Assembly: GCA_963821705.1 (NCBI GenBank)
Contig: CAWGEV010000004.1
Span: 186,001 to 250,000, forward strand
Source: DASUPK01 sp963821705
Lineage (GTDB): Bacteria; Actinomycetota; Thermoleophilia; Solirubrobacterales; 70-9
Length of the DNA: 64,000 bases
Direction: 5' to 3'
The translations under genes were made by a program, and so were the position numbers. The notes beneath the pieces were generated by a model. It ran no database searches and was not told the origin of the DNA. It was given only the letters and a program-made list of their open reading frames with translations. Shown piece by piece: positions 49,377-57,605 of the stretch. The number at the start of each line of letters is the position of its first letter. Position 1 is the first letter of the stretch.

Positions 49377-50278
49377 ATGGCTCCCGAGAAGGTGTCACAC
49401 GACTCGAGCTTCCCCGAGTCGAAGCCGGTCTGGAGCCAGTGCTCGCGCTGCGCCGAGGTGCCGTGGGTGAAGCTCTCGGGGTCGATCCGGCCCTGCGCCT
49501 GGCTCTGGATCCGGTCGTCCCCCACGGCGGCCGCCGCGGTCAGGCCCTCCTGGAGGTCGCCGCTCTCGAGGATCCCGCGGTCGTAGGTCGATCGCGCCCA
49601 GACGCCCGCCAGGCAGTCGGCCTGGAGCTCGAGCCGCACCGAGAGCGCGTTCGCGTCCCCGGGGTTGGCCTGGCTCTGCTGACGGACCCGCTGCTCGATC
49701 CCGAGCTCCTGCTGGACGTGATGGCCGATCTCGTGAGCGAGGACATAGGCCTGCGCGAAGTCTCCCGGCGCCTTGAAGCGCCGGTTGAGCTCATCGAAGA
49801 AGCCGAGGTCGATGTAGACCTTCTGATCGAGCGGGCAGTAGAACGGGCCCGTGGCCGAGCTGGCGAGGCCGCAGCCCGACTGGACCTGGTTGCGGAAGAG
49901 GACGAGCTTGGCCCGCTTGTGGGACTTGCCGGCCGCCTGGAACTCCTGCTTCCAGAACCCCTGGGCGTCGTCGAGGACGAAGGAGACGAACTGCACCTCC
50001 TTGTCCTCATTGGGGCTCCCTGGGACGGAGGAGCTCCCACTGCCCGTCTGGGGGACCTGGGGAAAGGCCGATCCCGGCCCGGGGACATCGAAGCCGCCTC
50101 CTCCCCCGCCCTTGATGAAGAGGAGGTAGACGACGACCAGCACGATGATCGTCCCGATTCCGCCACCGCCCATTCGCCCGATCGGGATGGGAAGGCCCCC
50201 CATGCCTCCTCCGCCGACACCTCCCTCGCCGCGCCGGTCCTCGACGTCGGCACTGCGCCCACCGGGCCTCCACTTCAT
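49373..50278 (-). CDS. ypfJ: YpfJ-type neutral zinc metallopeptidase
   Basis: 301 residues. It opens with KWRPGGRSADVEDRRGEGG, the typical YpfJ N-terminus, then a Gly-rich segment and one transmembrane helix (GTIIVLVVVYLLFIKGG). The zinc motif is YVLAHEIGHHVQQELG (HExxH). FYCPLDQKVYIDLGFFDELN and LELQADCLAGVWA supply other conserved residues, including a downstream Glu/Asp ligand. Membrane-anchored protease of unknown substrate. The ATG overlaps the cydB stop (ATGA), so it is co-expressed with the cytochrome bd genes. Confidence 0.9.
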   Translation of the reverse strand: MKWRPGGRSADVEDRRGEGGVGGGGMGGLPIPIGRMGGGGIGTIIVLVVVYLLFIKGGGGGGFDVPGPGSAFPQVPQTGSGSSSVPGSPNEDKEVQFVSFVLDDAQGFWKQEFQAAGKSHKRAKLVLFRNQVQSGCGLASSATGPFYCPLDQKVYIDLGFFDELNRRFKAPGDFAQAYVLAHEIGHHVQQELGIEQRVRQQSQANPGDANALSVRLELQADCLAGVWARSTYDRGILESGDLQEGLTAAAAVGDDRIQSQAQGRIDPESFTHGTSAQREHWLQTGFDSGKLESCDTFSGAI

Positions 50279-51309
50279 GCCTGGGGCGGCGCGCTGGCCT
50301 CGCTGGCCTCGTAGCTGTCGAGCGTCCTACGCTGCGAGAGCACATAGAGCAGGATCAACGATGGGACGCACGTCACGGCCGCGATCCCGAAGACTACGAT
50401 TACCTCGGTCAGCGTCGCTGAGGCCCCGGCCGCCTGCGAAATCTTCAGCGAGGTCGGGAGCATGTAAGGGAACGCCGCCGCGAAGTAGCCCCAGATCATC
50501 GCGACGCCGGCCCCAACCGCGGCCACCCGCAGGCCCCTGTGGCGGCGGGCGACGAGCAGGCCCAGGGCGGTCAGGCCGCAGATGCCGGACAGGATTACCA
50601 GCGCGATCCCGGGCCACGAGGTGAGGCCGTCGTAGATGAAGCGGCCGTCCTGGTGGAGGGCGATCACCCCAACCACCGCCAGTGCGCCGGCCACGACCGC
50701 CGCGACAAGCGCCCGCGTGGCGAAGTAGTCCCGCAGCTCCTCGTCCCCGGCCGCGCCGGAGTCCCGAACCAGGAAGACGGCCGCCGTGTAGGCCGCGACC
50801 ACGACGAACAGCGCTCCGGTGACGAGGGGCAGGAAGCCTGTCCAGCTCCCGGTCGGGTCGCCGTCTCCGGCGGCCGGGACCTCACCCGAGGCGATCGCGC
50901 CGACGACGGTCCCCATGAAGAACGGCGTCAGGAGCGAGGCGAACCCGAACACCCGCGTAGCGGGCTCCTGCACCGGGCCCGGAAGGGCGTGGCGGAAGGC
51001 GAAGCCGGATCCCCGCAGCACGATCCCGAGGGCGGCCAGCGCCAGCGGGATGTAGAGGGTGGTCATGATCGCCGAGAAAGCGCTGGGGAACGCCGTCCAG
51101 AGCACCACGAGGATGAAGATGAGCCAGACGTGGTTGGCTTCCCAGACGGGCCCGATCGAGCGATCGATCTGGGCGCGAACCCGTTCAGCGCGATCGCCGC
51201 GCCCGGCGAGCAGGTCCCAGACACCGGCGCCGAAGTCGGCGCCGCCGAAGATCGCGTAGAGCGTGACCCCGGTCCAGAGAATCGCCGCGCAGACGTCGGC
51301 GGTGCTCAT
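50275..51309 (-). CDS. cydB: Cytochrome bd-type ubiquinol/menaquinol oxidase subunit II
   Basis: 344 residues from ATG 51309, overlapping the cydA stop by four bases; the frame is open further upstream but only antisense-like. About nine helices. STADVCAAILWTGVTLYAIF, then GGADFGAGVWDLLAG and VWEANHVWLIFILVVLWTAF are the strongly conserved CydB blocks. It pairs with CydA to reduce O2 to water without proton pumping in the cytoplasmic membrane. The downstream gene is a YpfJ-type protease. Confidence 0.95.
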   Translation of the reverse strand: MSTADVCAAILWTGVTLYAIFGGADFGAGVWDLLAGRGDRAERVRAQIDRSIGPVWEANHVWLIFILVVLWTAFPSAFSAIMTTLYIPLALAALGIVLRGSGFAFRHALPGPVQEPATRVFGFASLLTPFFMGTVVGAIASGEVPAAGDGDPTGSWTGFLPLVTGALFVVVAAYTAAVFLVRDSGAAGDEELRDYFATRALVAAVVAGALAVVGVIALHQDGRFIYDGLTSWPGIALVILSGICGLTALGLLVARRHRGLRVAAVGAGVAMIWGYFAAAFPYMLPTSLKISQAAGASATLTEVIVVFGIAAVTCVPSLILLYVLSQRRTLDSYEASEASAPPQA

Positions 51310-52706
51310 GTGGGTGCCCCCGACACCGGCTTGGCGGGAGGCGGCGGGCTGTAGGGGATCTCTCCCTCCTCCGGCTTGCCCTCCTGCCAGCGCTCCGAGA
51401 GTCCGCGAAGCACGACGACCGCGATCGCACCGAGCGCAGCGTAGATCGCCAGCGTTATGCCGAAAACCCACCAGATCCCCTGCGCCGGCGTCACCGCCTG
51501 CGAGGTGCGCATGTAGCCGTTGACGATCCAGGGCTGGCGTCCCACCTCCGTCACGATCCAGCCGCACTCCAGCGCCACCACAGTCGCGATGCCCGAGATC
51601 GCGACGGCGCGCAGGAACCACTTCGTCTTCGGCAGGTCCCTCTTCCGGAACCAGGCGATCGCGTACCAGAGGGCCAGCAGGATCAGCAGGCTCGCGACAC
51701 CCACCATGGTGTCGAAGCTGAGATGAAGCATCGTCAGGGCCGGTGGCTGCTCGTTCTTCGGGATCTGGTTGAGGCCTGTTACGTCGGTGGACTTGCTGAA
51801 CCCGACCAGATACGAGTCGAGACCCGGGATCCCGATCCCGCCCTTGACCTGGCCGTCGACGCAGCGACCGCCGAGATACTCGGTCTGGTCCGGGCCGCCC
51901 TTGTAGATGCACTCCATGCCGGCGAACTTGGCGGGCTGGTCGTTGGCGATGGCACGAGCGGCTGTGTCTCCCACCAGGAACTGGAACGGGGCCGCGATCG
52001 CCGCCACCGTCAGGGGGATGATCAGACCGAGCCGGTGGTAGCGATCCCGCTTCCCGCGCAGCATGCCGACCGCATAGATGGAGGCGAGCAGGAATCCGGT
52101 GACCATGTAGGCGGCCAACAGCATGTGCAGGAACTCGTAGCCGGCGGCCGAGTTAGTGAGCACCTCGAGTGGCTTGACGTCGGTGACCTTCCCCGCGCTG
52201 TCGAGGGTGAAGCCCTGGGGCTGGTTCATCCAGGAGTTGGCGGCGATCACGGAGAAGGCGCCCCCCACGCCGGAGATGACGATGGGGACCGCCGCCCACA
52301 TGTGAGCCTTCGGCGAGAGCCGGTCCCAGCCGTAGATGTAGATCGCGATGAAGATCGCCTCCAGGAAGAAGAAGATCCCCTCGATGGCGAAGGCGACCCC
52401 GAAGGCGTCGCCGAAGCGGTCCATGAAGCGCGGCCAGAGCAGCCCGAACTCGAAGGTGAGGACGGTTCCGCTGACGGCGCCGACGGCGAACATCACCGCC
52501 ACCGCCTTGGACCAGTTGCGCGCCAGGCGGAGCGCGTCGGGATCGTTCTTCCTCCGCCCCCGCCACTCGGCGAGCAGCATCATCGCCGGGAACGCCACGC
52601 CGAAGCAGGCGAGGACGATGTGGAAGCCCAGGGTGAAGCCCATCTGGCTTCGCGCCGCCAGCAGGTTGGACGAGGTGTCCGCCAGCAGGGAAATGGACGA
52701 GGTCAT
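51306..52706 (-). CDS. cydA: Cytochrome bd-type quinol oxidase subunit I
   Basis: 466 residues. The N-terminal SQMGFTLGFHIVLACFGVAF carries the first haem ligand (His29). The helix YEFLHMLLAAYMVTG contains the b558-type His, and the GWIVTEVGRQPWIVNGYMRT block is the CydA signature with the Gln-Pro-Trp motif. The quinol-binding Q-loop is of the short type. The oxidase is expected in the membrane as CydAB under low oxygen or oxidative conditions. cydB follows with an ATGA overlap. A short inverted sequence CAGCCATCGGCTG precedes the gene at 52741-52753. Confidence 0.96.
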   Translation of the reverse strand: MTSSISLLADTSSNLLAARSQMGFTLGFHIVLACFGVAFPAMMLLAEWRGRRKNDPDALRLARNWSKAVAVMFAVGAVSGTVLTFEFGLLWPRFMDRFGDAFGVAFAIEGIFFFLEAIFIAIYIYGWDRLSPKAHMWAAVPIVISGVGGAFSVIAANSWMNQPQGFTLDSAGKVTDVKPLEVLTNSAAGYEFLHMLLAAYMVTGFLLASIYAVGMLRGKRDRYHRLGLIIPLTVAAIAAPFQFLVGDTAARAIANDQPAKFAGMECIYKGGPDQTEYLGGRCVDGQVKGGIGIPGLDSYLVGFSKSTDVTGLNQIPKNEQPPALTMLHLSFDTMVGVASLLILLALWYAIAWFRKRDLPKTKWFLRAVAISGIATVVALECGWIVTEVGRQPWIVNGYMRTSQAVTPAQGIWWVFGITLAIYAALGAIAVVVLRGLSERWQEGKPEEGEIPYSPPPPAKPVSGAPT

Positions 52707-52776
52707 CGGCCCTCATCCCCTTGACGAGGATTGACGCCGTCAGCCATCGGCTGGAGCCTATCCCTCCGCGATGCGG

Positions 52777-53715
52777 TCACAAGATCGCCACCGGGTTCAA
52801 GGGCGACCCCGTCCCGCCGGTGATACGGAGCGGCGCTCCGACGAAGAGGAACTCCCACCGACCGGACCGCTCGCAGGCCGGCACCAGCTCCCCGAAGTCG
52901 AGGTAGTCCAGCAGGTGGATCCCCATCGCGTTCAGCGCCAGCGCGTGGATCGGGAAGTCCACGCCCTCGGTGGTGCTCGGCGCGGTGTCGCTGTTGCCGT
53001 CGGAGCCCAGCGCCGCCACGCCGCGCTCGGACAGGAAGGCCGCGCAGCTCGGATGCAGTCCCGCCTTCGCGTTCGGCGTGTCCCAGGGGTCGAGCTCCCT
53101 CAGACGGCGAGAGTGGCCGGTCCTCACCAGCAGGATGTCCCCCTCCCCGACCGAGGCACCCTCGGCGCCCTCGGCCGCCTCCAGGTCATCGATGAAGACG
53201 TGCTCGCCCGGCTCGAGCCATTCCACGCCGCGAGCCCGGGGAACGTCGAGCAGCACGCCGCGGCCGACGAGCCCGTCCTTGAGCACCTCGATGGTCTCCA
53301 CGCTCGCGCCATCCGCGTCGACCGAGTCGCTCGTCCTGTCGTTATAGAGCGTCCCCTCCCAGGCCACGTGGCAGAGCGCGTCGATGTGGCTGTGGGAGTC
53401 GTTGTGGTAGTCGACCCCCACATAGTCCTTGGCGAACCGCAGGGTTCCCGAGCCGATGTCCTGGTCCGCCAGCATCGTCATGTGGTGGTCCGCCGGCTGG
53501 GGGTTGTCGGGCTCGCGCTCGGTGTTGAGCGGACGGCTGATCGAGACAGTCTCCCCCGTCCTGACAAGTCCGGCCGCGGCCGCCACCCGGTCCGGCGTCA
53601 GCAGGTTCAACGCACCCCGCTCGTCCTGGGGCCCCCAGCGGCCCCAGTTCGAGACCCGCTGAAACAACTCGCGAAACTCCTCGGCCGACATCTCGATCGC
53701 GGCGTCCTTGGACAT
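52777..53715 (-). CDS. Cyclase-family metal hydrolase (kynurenine formamidase-like)
   Basis: 312 residues. The metal-binding motif HSHIDALCHVAW (H-x-H-x-D type) follows DYVGVDYHNDS, as in the cyclase/KynB superfamily. GDILLVRTGHSRRLRELDPW and HPSCAAFLSERGVAALGSDG are further family blocks. GPQDERGALNLLTPDRVAAA at the N-terminus is characteristic of the larger cyclase group. It would hydrolyse an amide, lactone or similar bond with Zn or Mn. It is the last gene of a minus-strand run, and the ATG overlaps the stop of the epimerase gene by one base (TGATG). Confidence 0.88.
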   Translation of the reverse strand: MSKDAAIEMSAEEFRELFQRVSNWGRWGPQDERGALNLLTPDRVAAAAGLVRTGETVSISRPLNTEREPDNPQPADHHMTMLADQDIGSGTLRFAKDYVGVDYHNDSHSHIDALCHVAWEGTLYNDRTSDSVDADGASVETIEVLKDGLVGRGVLLDVPRARGVEWLEPGEHVFIDDLEAAEGAEGASVGEGDILLVRTGHSRRLRELDPWDTPNAKAGLHPSCAAFLSERGVAALGSDGNSDTAPSTTEGVDFPIHALALNAMGIHLLDYLDFGELVPACERSGRWEFLFVGAPLRITGGTGSPLNPVAIL

Positions 53716-54656
53716 CAGCCCTCCACCCGGATCGTGAACTCGGCCCGATGGCTCTCGCCGACCGGCACAAGCGCCAGATCGGAGCCGCCCTCGACCAACG
53801 CGTTGGTTGGAGCCGTCATCGGCTCGAGGGCGACCACATGGTCGTCCGCGGGCGCGTAGACCTGCGTGCGGGGGTAGCCCTCTCCCAGCGAGACCTCGAT
53901 GCGCCTTCCTCCCCCGGTCAGGGCCATGGGCGCCGAGTTCGCCGGGGCCACGTACCCGTCGTCGAACGTGCGCGTGCCGAGCTGTCCACGCTCGATCTGC
54001 ACTTCCTCGCGCGCCCCGGTGGGGATCATCCGATCGTCGAGCTCGAGGCGCTCCGTCACCGGGACTTCGATGACCCAGTCGCGGCGGGCGATCCCGGGAA
54101 GCTGGAAGTACGGGTGGTAGCCAAACGCCACGGGCACCTCCACCCCGCCCGACGCCCGCACCACCGTCTCGATCCTGATGGTCCCGTCGGCCAGGCTCAC
54201 CTCGATCGCGACCTCGTGGGGAAATGGAAACGCCTCGAGCAGCTCGGGGTGGGCGCCGAAGTCGAAGACGGCCGCCAGCGTTCCGCCCGCATCGGTCGCC
54301 TCATGCCGCTCCACTTTCCACCCGGAAGCGGCGGCGAGCAATCCGTGGATCGGCAATCCAGCGGGATCGCTCGCGACCAGATCGGGGTGGGCGTCCAGGT
54401 TCACCTCTCGCCCGGCGACCTCGAAGCGGCGGCTGGAGAGCCTGTTTGCCCACGGGTAGAGCAGCGGGATCCCCATCGTGGAGCGATTCGCGACGTAGTG
54501 GGCTAGGCCGCCGCGCTGACCGAGCAGCTCCTCCCCGCGGTGCCGCAGCGAGCAGCCCACCATCCCCGCATCGGGGACGAACGCCGCCTCGATCTCGCCC
54601 TCCTCCGACGACAGGGTCAGAGCCTCGAAGCCGTCGACCTGGCGCGAACCGATCAT
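53715..54656 (-). CDS. Aldose 1-epimerase family protein
   Basis: 313 residues of galactose-mutarotase type. Key elements: GIPLLYPWANRLSSRRFEVA near the N-terminus, PVAFGYHPYFQLPG with the catalytic His, and VVALEPMTAPTNALVEGG with the catalytic Glu. LPIHGLLAAASGWKVE is the usual HGL segment. It would interconvert alpha and beta anomers of free hexoses. Start and stop overlap its neighbours (ATGA with the NDH-2 gene, TGATG with the cyclase gene), placing it in an operon of sugar-oxidation genes. Confidence 0.88.
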   Translation of the reverse strand: MIGSRQVDGFEALTLSSEEGEIEAAFVPDAGMVGCSLRHRGEELLGQRGGLAHYVANRSTMGIPLLYPWANRLSSRRFEVAGREVNLDAHPDLVASDPAGLPIHGLLAAASGWKVERHEATDAGGTLAAVFDFGAHPELLEAFPFPHEVAIEVSLADGTIRIETVVRASGGVEVPVAFGYHPYFQLPGIARRDWVIEVPVTERLELDDRMIPTGAREEVQIERGQLGTRTFDDGYVAPANSAPMALTGGGRRIEVSLGEGYPRTQVYAPADDHVVALEPMTAPTNALVEGGSDLALVPVGESHRAEFTIRVEG

Positions 54657-56026
54657 TCGGGCGTTTCGCCCTCGGGCTGCTTGGACTCCTCCTCGCCGGT
54701 CAGCGACAGGAGGAAGGGGCGGCCACCCGCCTTCTCGATGGCCACCCGGCCGATGATCTGCTGCATGGTGATCGTCCGCTGGGGGCGGCTGTTACCGATG
54801 AAGGTGATCGCCCACCGCGGCAGCGTCGCGAGACGGTTCTTGAAGCCGGTCATGAAGGCGAGATGGACGAAGAGCCAGGCCATCCATCCCAGGAACCCCG
54901 AGAGGCGAATCCCCTTGAAGCTGACGACCGCATTGAAGCGCGAGATCGTGGCCATGCTGCCGAGGTCCCGGTACTTGAAGGGCTTCCCCTCCTTCCCGCT
55001 CAGCCGGCGCTTGATGGTGCTGGATGCGTGGATGCCCTGCTGCATCGCCACCTCCGCGACCCCGGGCAGGTCGTCCATGGCCATCATGTCGCCGATCGCG
55101 AACACCTCGGGATGACCCGGGATGGTGCAGTCGGGCAGCACCTCGATTCGCCCGGCCCGATCGCATTCCGCGCCGGAATCGTCGGCCAGCATCCGTGCGA
55201 GCGGAGACGCCTGGACGCCGGCCGCCCACACCTTCGTTCCCGCCTCGATCCGCTGCTCGGTATCGCCCGACTTGACGACGACGCCGTTGCGGTCGACAGA
55301 CGTGACGATGCTCTCCGTGTGGACCTCCACACCAAGGTGCTCGAGACCCTGGGCGCCCTTCGAAGAGAGGCGGTTTCCAAATCCCGCCAGCACCTCCTTC
55401 CCCCCGTCGAAGAGCAGGATCCGGGCTGAGGTCGAATCGATCTCCCGGAAGTCGTCCTTGAGCACCCGTCTCGACAGCTCGGCGATCTGGCCGGCGATCT
55501 CGACTCCGGTCGGACCGCCTCCGACGACCACGAAGGTGAGCCAGCCCTTCCGTCGCTCCGGGTCGCGCTCGAGCTCGGCCATCTCGAATGCCCCGAGGAT
55601 CCTTCCCCTCAGCTCGAGCGCGTCGTTGATCGTCTTCATTCCGGGCGCCCAGCGCGAGAACTCGTCGTGGCCGAAGTAGGACTGGCCAGCGCCCGCCGCC
55701 ACGATCAGGCTGTCGTAGGGGAGCTCGAAGAACACCCCATCGGGCTGCATCACCGTCACGGCTCGCCCATCCAGATCGAACTTGGACACCTCAGCGAGCT
55801 CGACCTCGATGTTCCGGTGCCGGTGAAGCACCCCGCGCAACGGCGGGGCGATCTCTCCCTCGGAGAGGATTCCGGTCGCCACCTGGTAGAGAAGGGGCTG
55901 AAAGAGGTGATGGTTGACGCGGTCCACCAGGGTGATCTGGACCGGCGCCCGGCGCAGGGCGCGTGCCGCGAACAGGCCGCCGAACCCTCCCCCCACGATC
56001 ACGACTCGATGGGGATCGGAGGTCAC
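54653..56026 (-). CDS. Type II NADH:quinone oxidoreductase (NDH-2)
   Basis: 457 residues. VVIVGGGFGGLFAARALRRA (FAD), VNHHLFQPLLYQVATGILSE (the quinone/FAD region diagnostic of NDH-2), VVVGGGPTGVEIAGQIAELS (NADH) and EVFAIGDMMAMDDLPGVAEV are all present. The C-terminal part FLGWMAWLFVHLAFMTGFKN is the amphipathic membrane-binding region. It would oxidise NADH and reduce quinone without proton pumping, feeding cytochrome bd encoded nearby. It overlaps the epimerase gene by four bases and follows the GMC gene by 25 bases. Confidence 0.93.
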   Translation of the reverse strand: MTSDPHRVVIVGGGFGGLFAARALRRAPVQITLVDRVNHHLFQPLLYQVATGILSEGEIAPPLRGVLHRHRNIEVELAEVSKFDLDGRAVTVMQPDGVFFELPYDSLIVAAGAGQSYFGHDEFSRWAPGMKTINDALELRGRILGAFEMAELERDPERRKGWLTFVVVGGGPTGVEIAGQIAELSRRVLKDDFREIDSTSARILLFDGGKEVLAGFGNRLSSKGAQGLEHLGVEVHTESIVTSVDRNGVVVKSGDTEQRIEAGTKVWAAGVQASPLARMLADDSGAECDRAGRIEVLPDCTIPGHPEVFAIGDMMAMDDLPGVAEVAMQQGIHASSTIKRRLSGKEGKPFKYRDLGSMATISRFNAVVSFKGIRLSGFLGWMAWLFVHLAFMTGFKNRLATLPRWAITFIGNSRPQRTITMQQIIGRVAIEKAGGRPFLLSLTGEEESKQPEGETPE

Positions 56027-56051
56027 TGTCTATCGGTCGGGAGCGGCCGGC

Positions 56052-57605
56052 CTACGCGCCCAGGCGCTCAAGCAGGTGGTCCCCCACCCGGATCGCGTTC
56101 GCCATCGCCGTCAGCGCCGGATTGACCGCTCCGATGCTCGGGAAGAAGCTGGTGTCGACGACATAGAGATTGTCGAGCTCGTGCGCCTTGCAGTTCGTGT
56201 CGAGCACCGATTCGGCGGGGTCGGCTCCGAACCGGCAGGTTCCGGCCTGATGGGCGACTCCCGCCACCGGGATCTCGTTCTTCAGGTAGGCGTGATGCGG
56301 AAGAAGGTGGCCCTCGTGCATGCCGATCTCGCCCAGCATGGACTTGAGCTTCTCGTAGAGCTCGCCCTTCGGTCCCTCGTTCGAGTAGCTGTAGGCGATC
56401 TTCACCCGTCCATCCTCGCCTAGCGTGACTCGGTTCTCCGGCTTCGGCAGGTCCTCCGTCGAGAGCCAGAAGTCCACAGCATGTGTGGCGACTGTTTCGA
56501 GCGACCAATCCGGGGCGAACTTCGTCTCCCCCGGCTTCTCGCCGCGGAACATCGGGGCCTGCGACTTGCCGACCATCTGGATGTTGCCGAGCGGGTGATC
56601 GAACTCCTTACCCGCCAGGTAGAAGTCGTTCAAGCCGAGCGTCTTCTGGAAGACGGTCGGGTTGGGCTCCTTCGAGAGCGCGAGCACGGCCTGACTGTTG
56701 TGGAACATGTAGTTGCGACCGACCTGGTCGGACCCGTTCGCCAAGCCGTTCGGGTGCTTGTCATTTGCCGATGCAAGCAAGAGCCTGGCCGAGTTGGCGG
56801 CGCCACAGGAGACGACGACGACGTCCGCGCTGTGGGTCTCGGTCTCTCCCTCGCCCTCCACCACCACCCCCGTGACCTCGGTGCCGTCGGGGTTCGTCTC
56901 GAGGGACTGCGCCGTCGCATTGGTGAGCAGCGTGACGTTTTCGTGCTCGAGGGCCGGCCGCACGGCCATCACCTCCGCGTCCGACTTGGCCTGGACCAGG
57001 CACGGGAACCCGTCGCAGTCCTGGCAGCGCACGCAGCGGCTGTGAGGCATGTCGTCCTCGTTGAGCAGAACGCCGCAAGGAGCGTGGAACGGCTGGTACC
57101 CGGCGGCGGCCAAGTCGTCCGCCAGCTGCTGGATTCGCGGCTCATGCGACACGGCCGGGTGCGGATATGGGGCGCTCGCCGGCGGCTCCGTCGGGTCCTC
57201 ACCTCGGGCGCCACGTACCTCGTAGAGCTGCTCGGCCCTGGTGTAGAAGGGTTCCATCTCCTCATATGAGATGGGCCAAGCGGGCGAGACGCCATCGGCG
57301 TGCTCGAGCTCTCCGAAATCCTCTACCCGTAGGCGGTACAGCGCGGCACCGTACATCTTGGTGGCGCCGCCGACGAAGTAGTGGACCTGCGGCGCGAACT
57401 CGTCGCCGTTCTCGTCGTACCAGGTGTCCTCCGACTGGTAGCGCCCGTCGACGAAGACGTCCTGGGCAAGCCAGTTCTGCGGCTCGCGGGGCAGCCAATC
57501 GCCGCGCTCCAGCAGGAGGATCTTCTTGCCGGACGGCGCCAGCTGGTGGACGAGGGTGCCGCCGCCCGCGCCGCTGCCGATCACGATCACGTCGTAGTCG
57601 CTCAA
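56052..57605 (-). CDS. GMC-family FAD oxidoreductase
   Basis: 517 residues. The Rossmann start DVIVIGSGAGGGTLVHQLAP is followed by LLLERGDWLP. A Cys-rich insert, CVRCQDCDGFPCLVQ, is typical of the glucose/choline-dehydrogenase subgroup. DVVVVSCGAANSARLLLAS and the C-terminal VAHQAGTCRFGADP (catalytic His) with GAVNPALTAMANAIR (second catalytic residue Asn) complete the signature. No signal peptide, so probably cytoplasmic or membrane-associated. A sugar or polyol substrate fits the operon. It overlaps the GH15 stop (ATGA). Confidence 0.9.
   Translation of the reverse strand: MSDYDVIVIGSGAGGGTLVHQLAPSGKKILLLERGDWLPREPQNWLAQDVFVDGRYQSEDTWYDENGDEFAPQVHYFVGGATKMYGAALYRLRVEDFGELEHADGVSPAWPISYEEMEPFYTRAEQLYEVRGARGEDPTEPPASAPYPHPAVSHEPRIQQLADDLAAAGYQPFHAPCGVLLNEDDMPHSRCVRCQDCDGFPCLVQAKSDAEVMAVRPALEHENVTLLTNATAQSLETNPDGTEVTGVVVEGEGETETHSADVVVVSCGAANSARLLLASANDKHPNGLANGSDQVGRNYMFHNSQAVLALSKEPNPTVFQKTLGLNDFYLAGKEFDHPLGNIQMVGKSQAPMFRGEKPGETKFAPDWSLETVATHAVDFWLSTEDLPKPENRVTLGEDGRVKIAYSYSNEGPKGELYEKLKSMLGEIGMHEGHLLPHHAYLKNEIPVAGVAHQAGTCRFGADPAESVLDTNCKAHELDNLYVVDTSFFPSIGAVNPALTAMANAIRVGDHLLERLGA

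Noticed and set aside
44921..52756. A 16-base sequence TCAGCCATCGGCTGGA present at both 44921 and 52740
   Set aside because: One occurrence is inside the overlap of two genes and the other upstream of cydA; a match of this length in a GC-rich 64 kb window can arise by chance.
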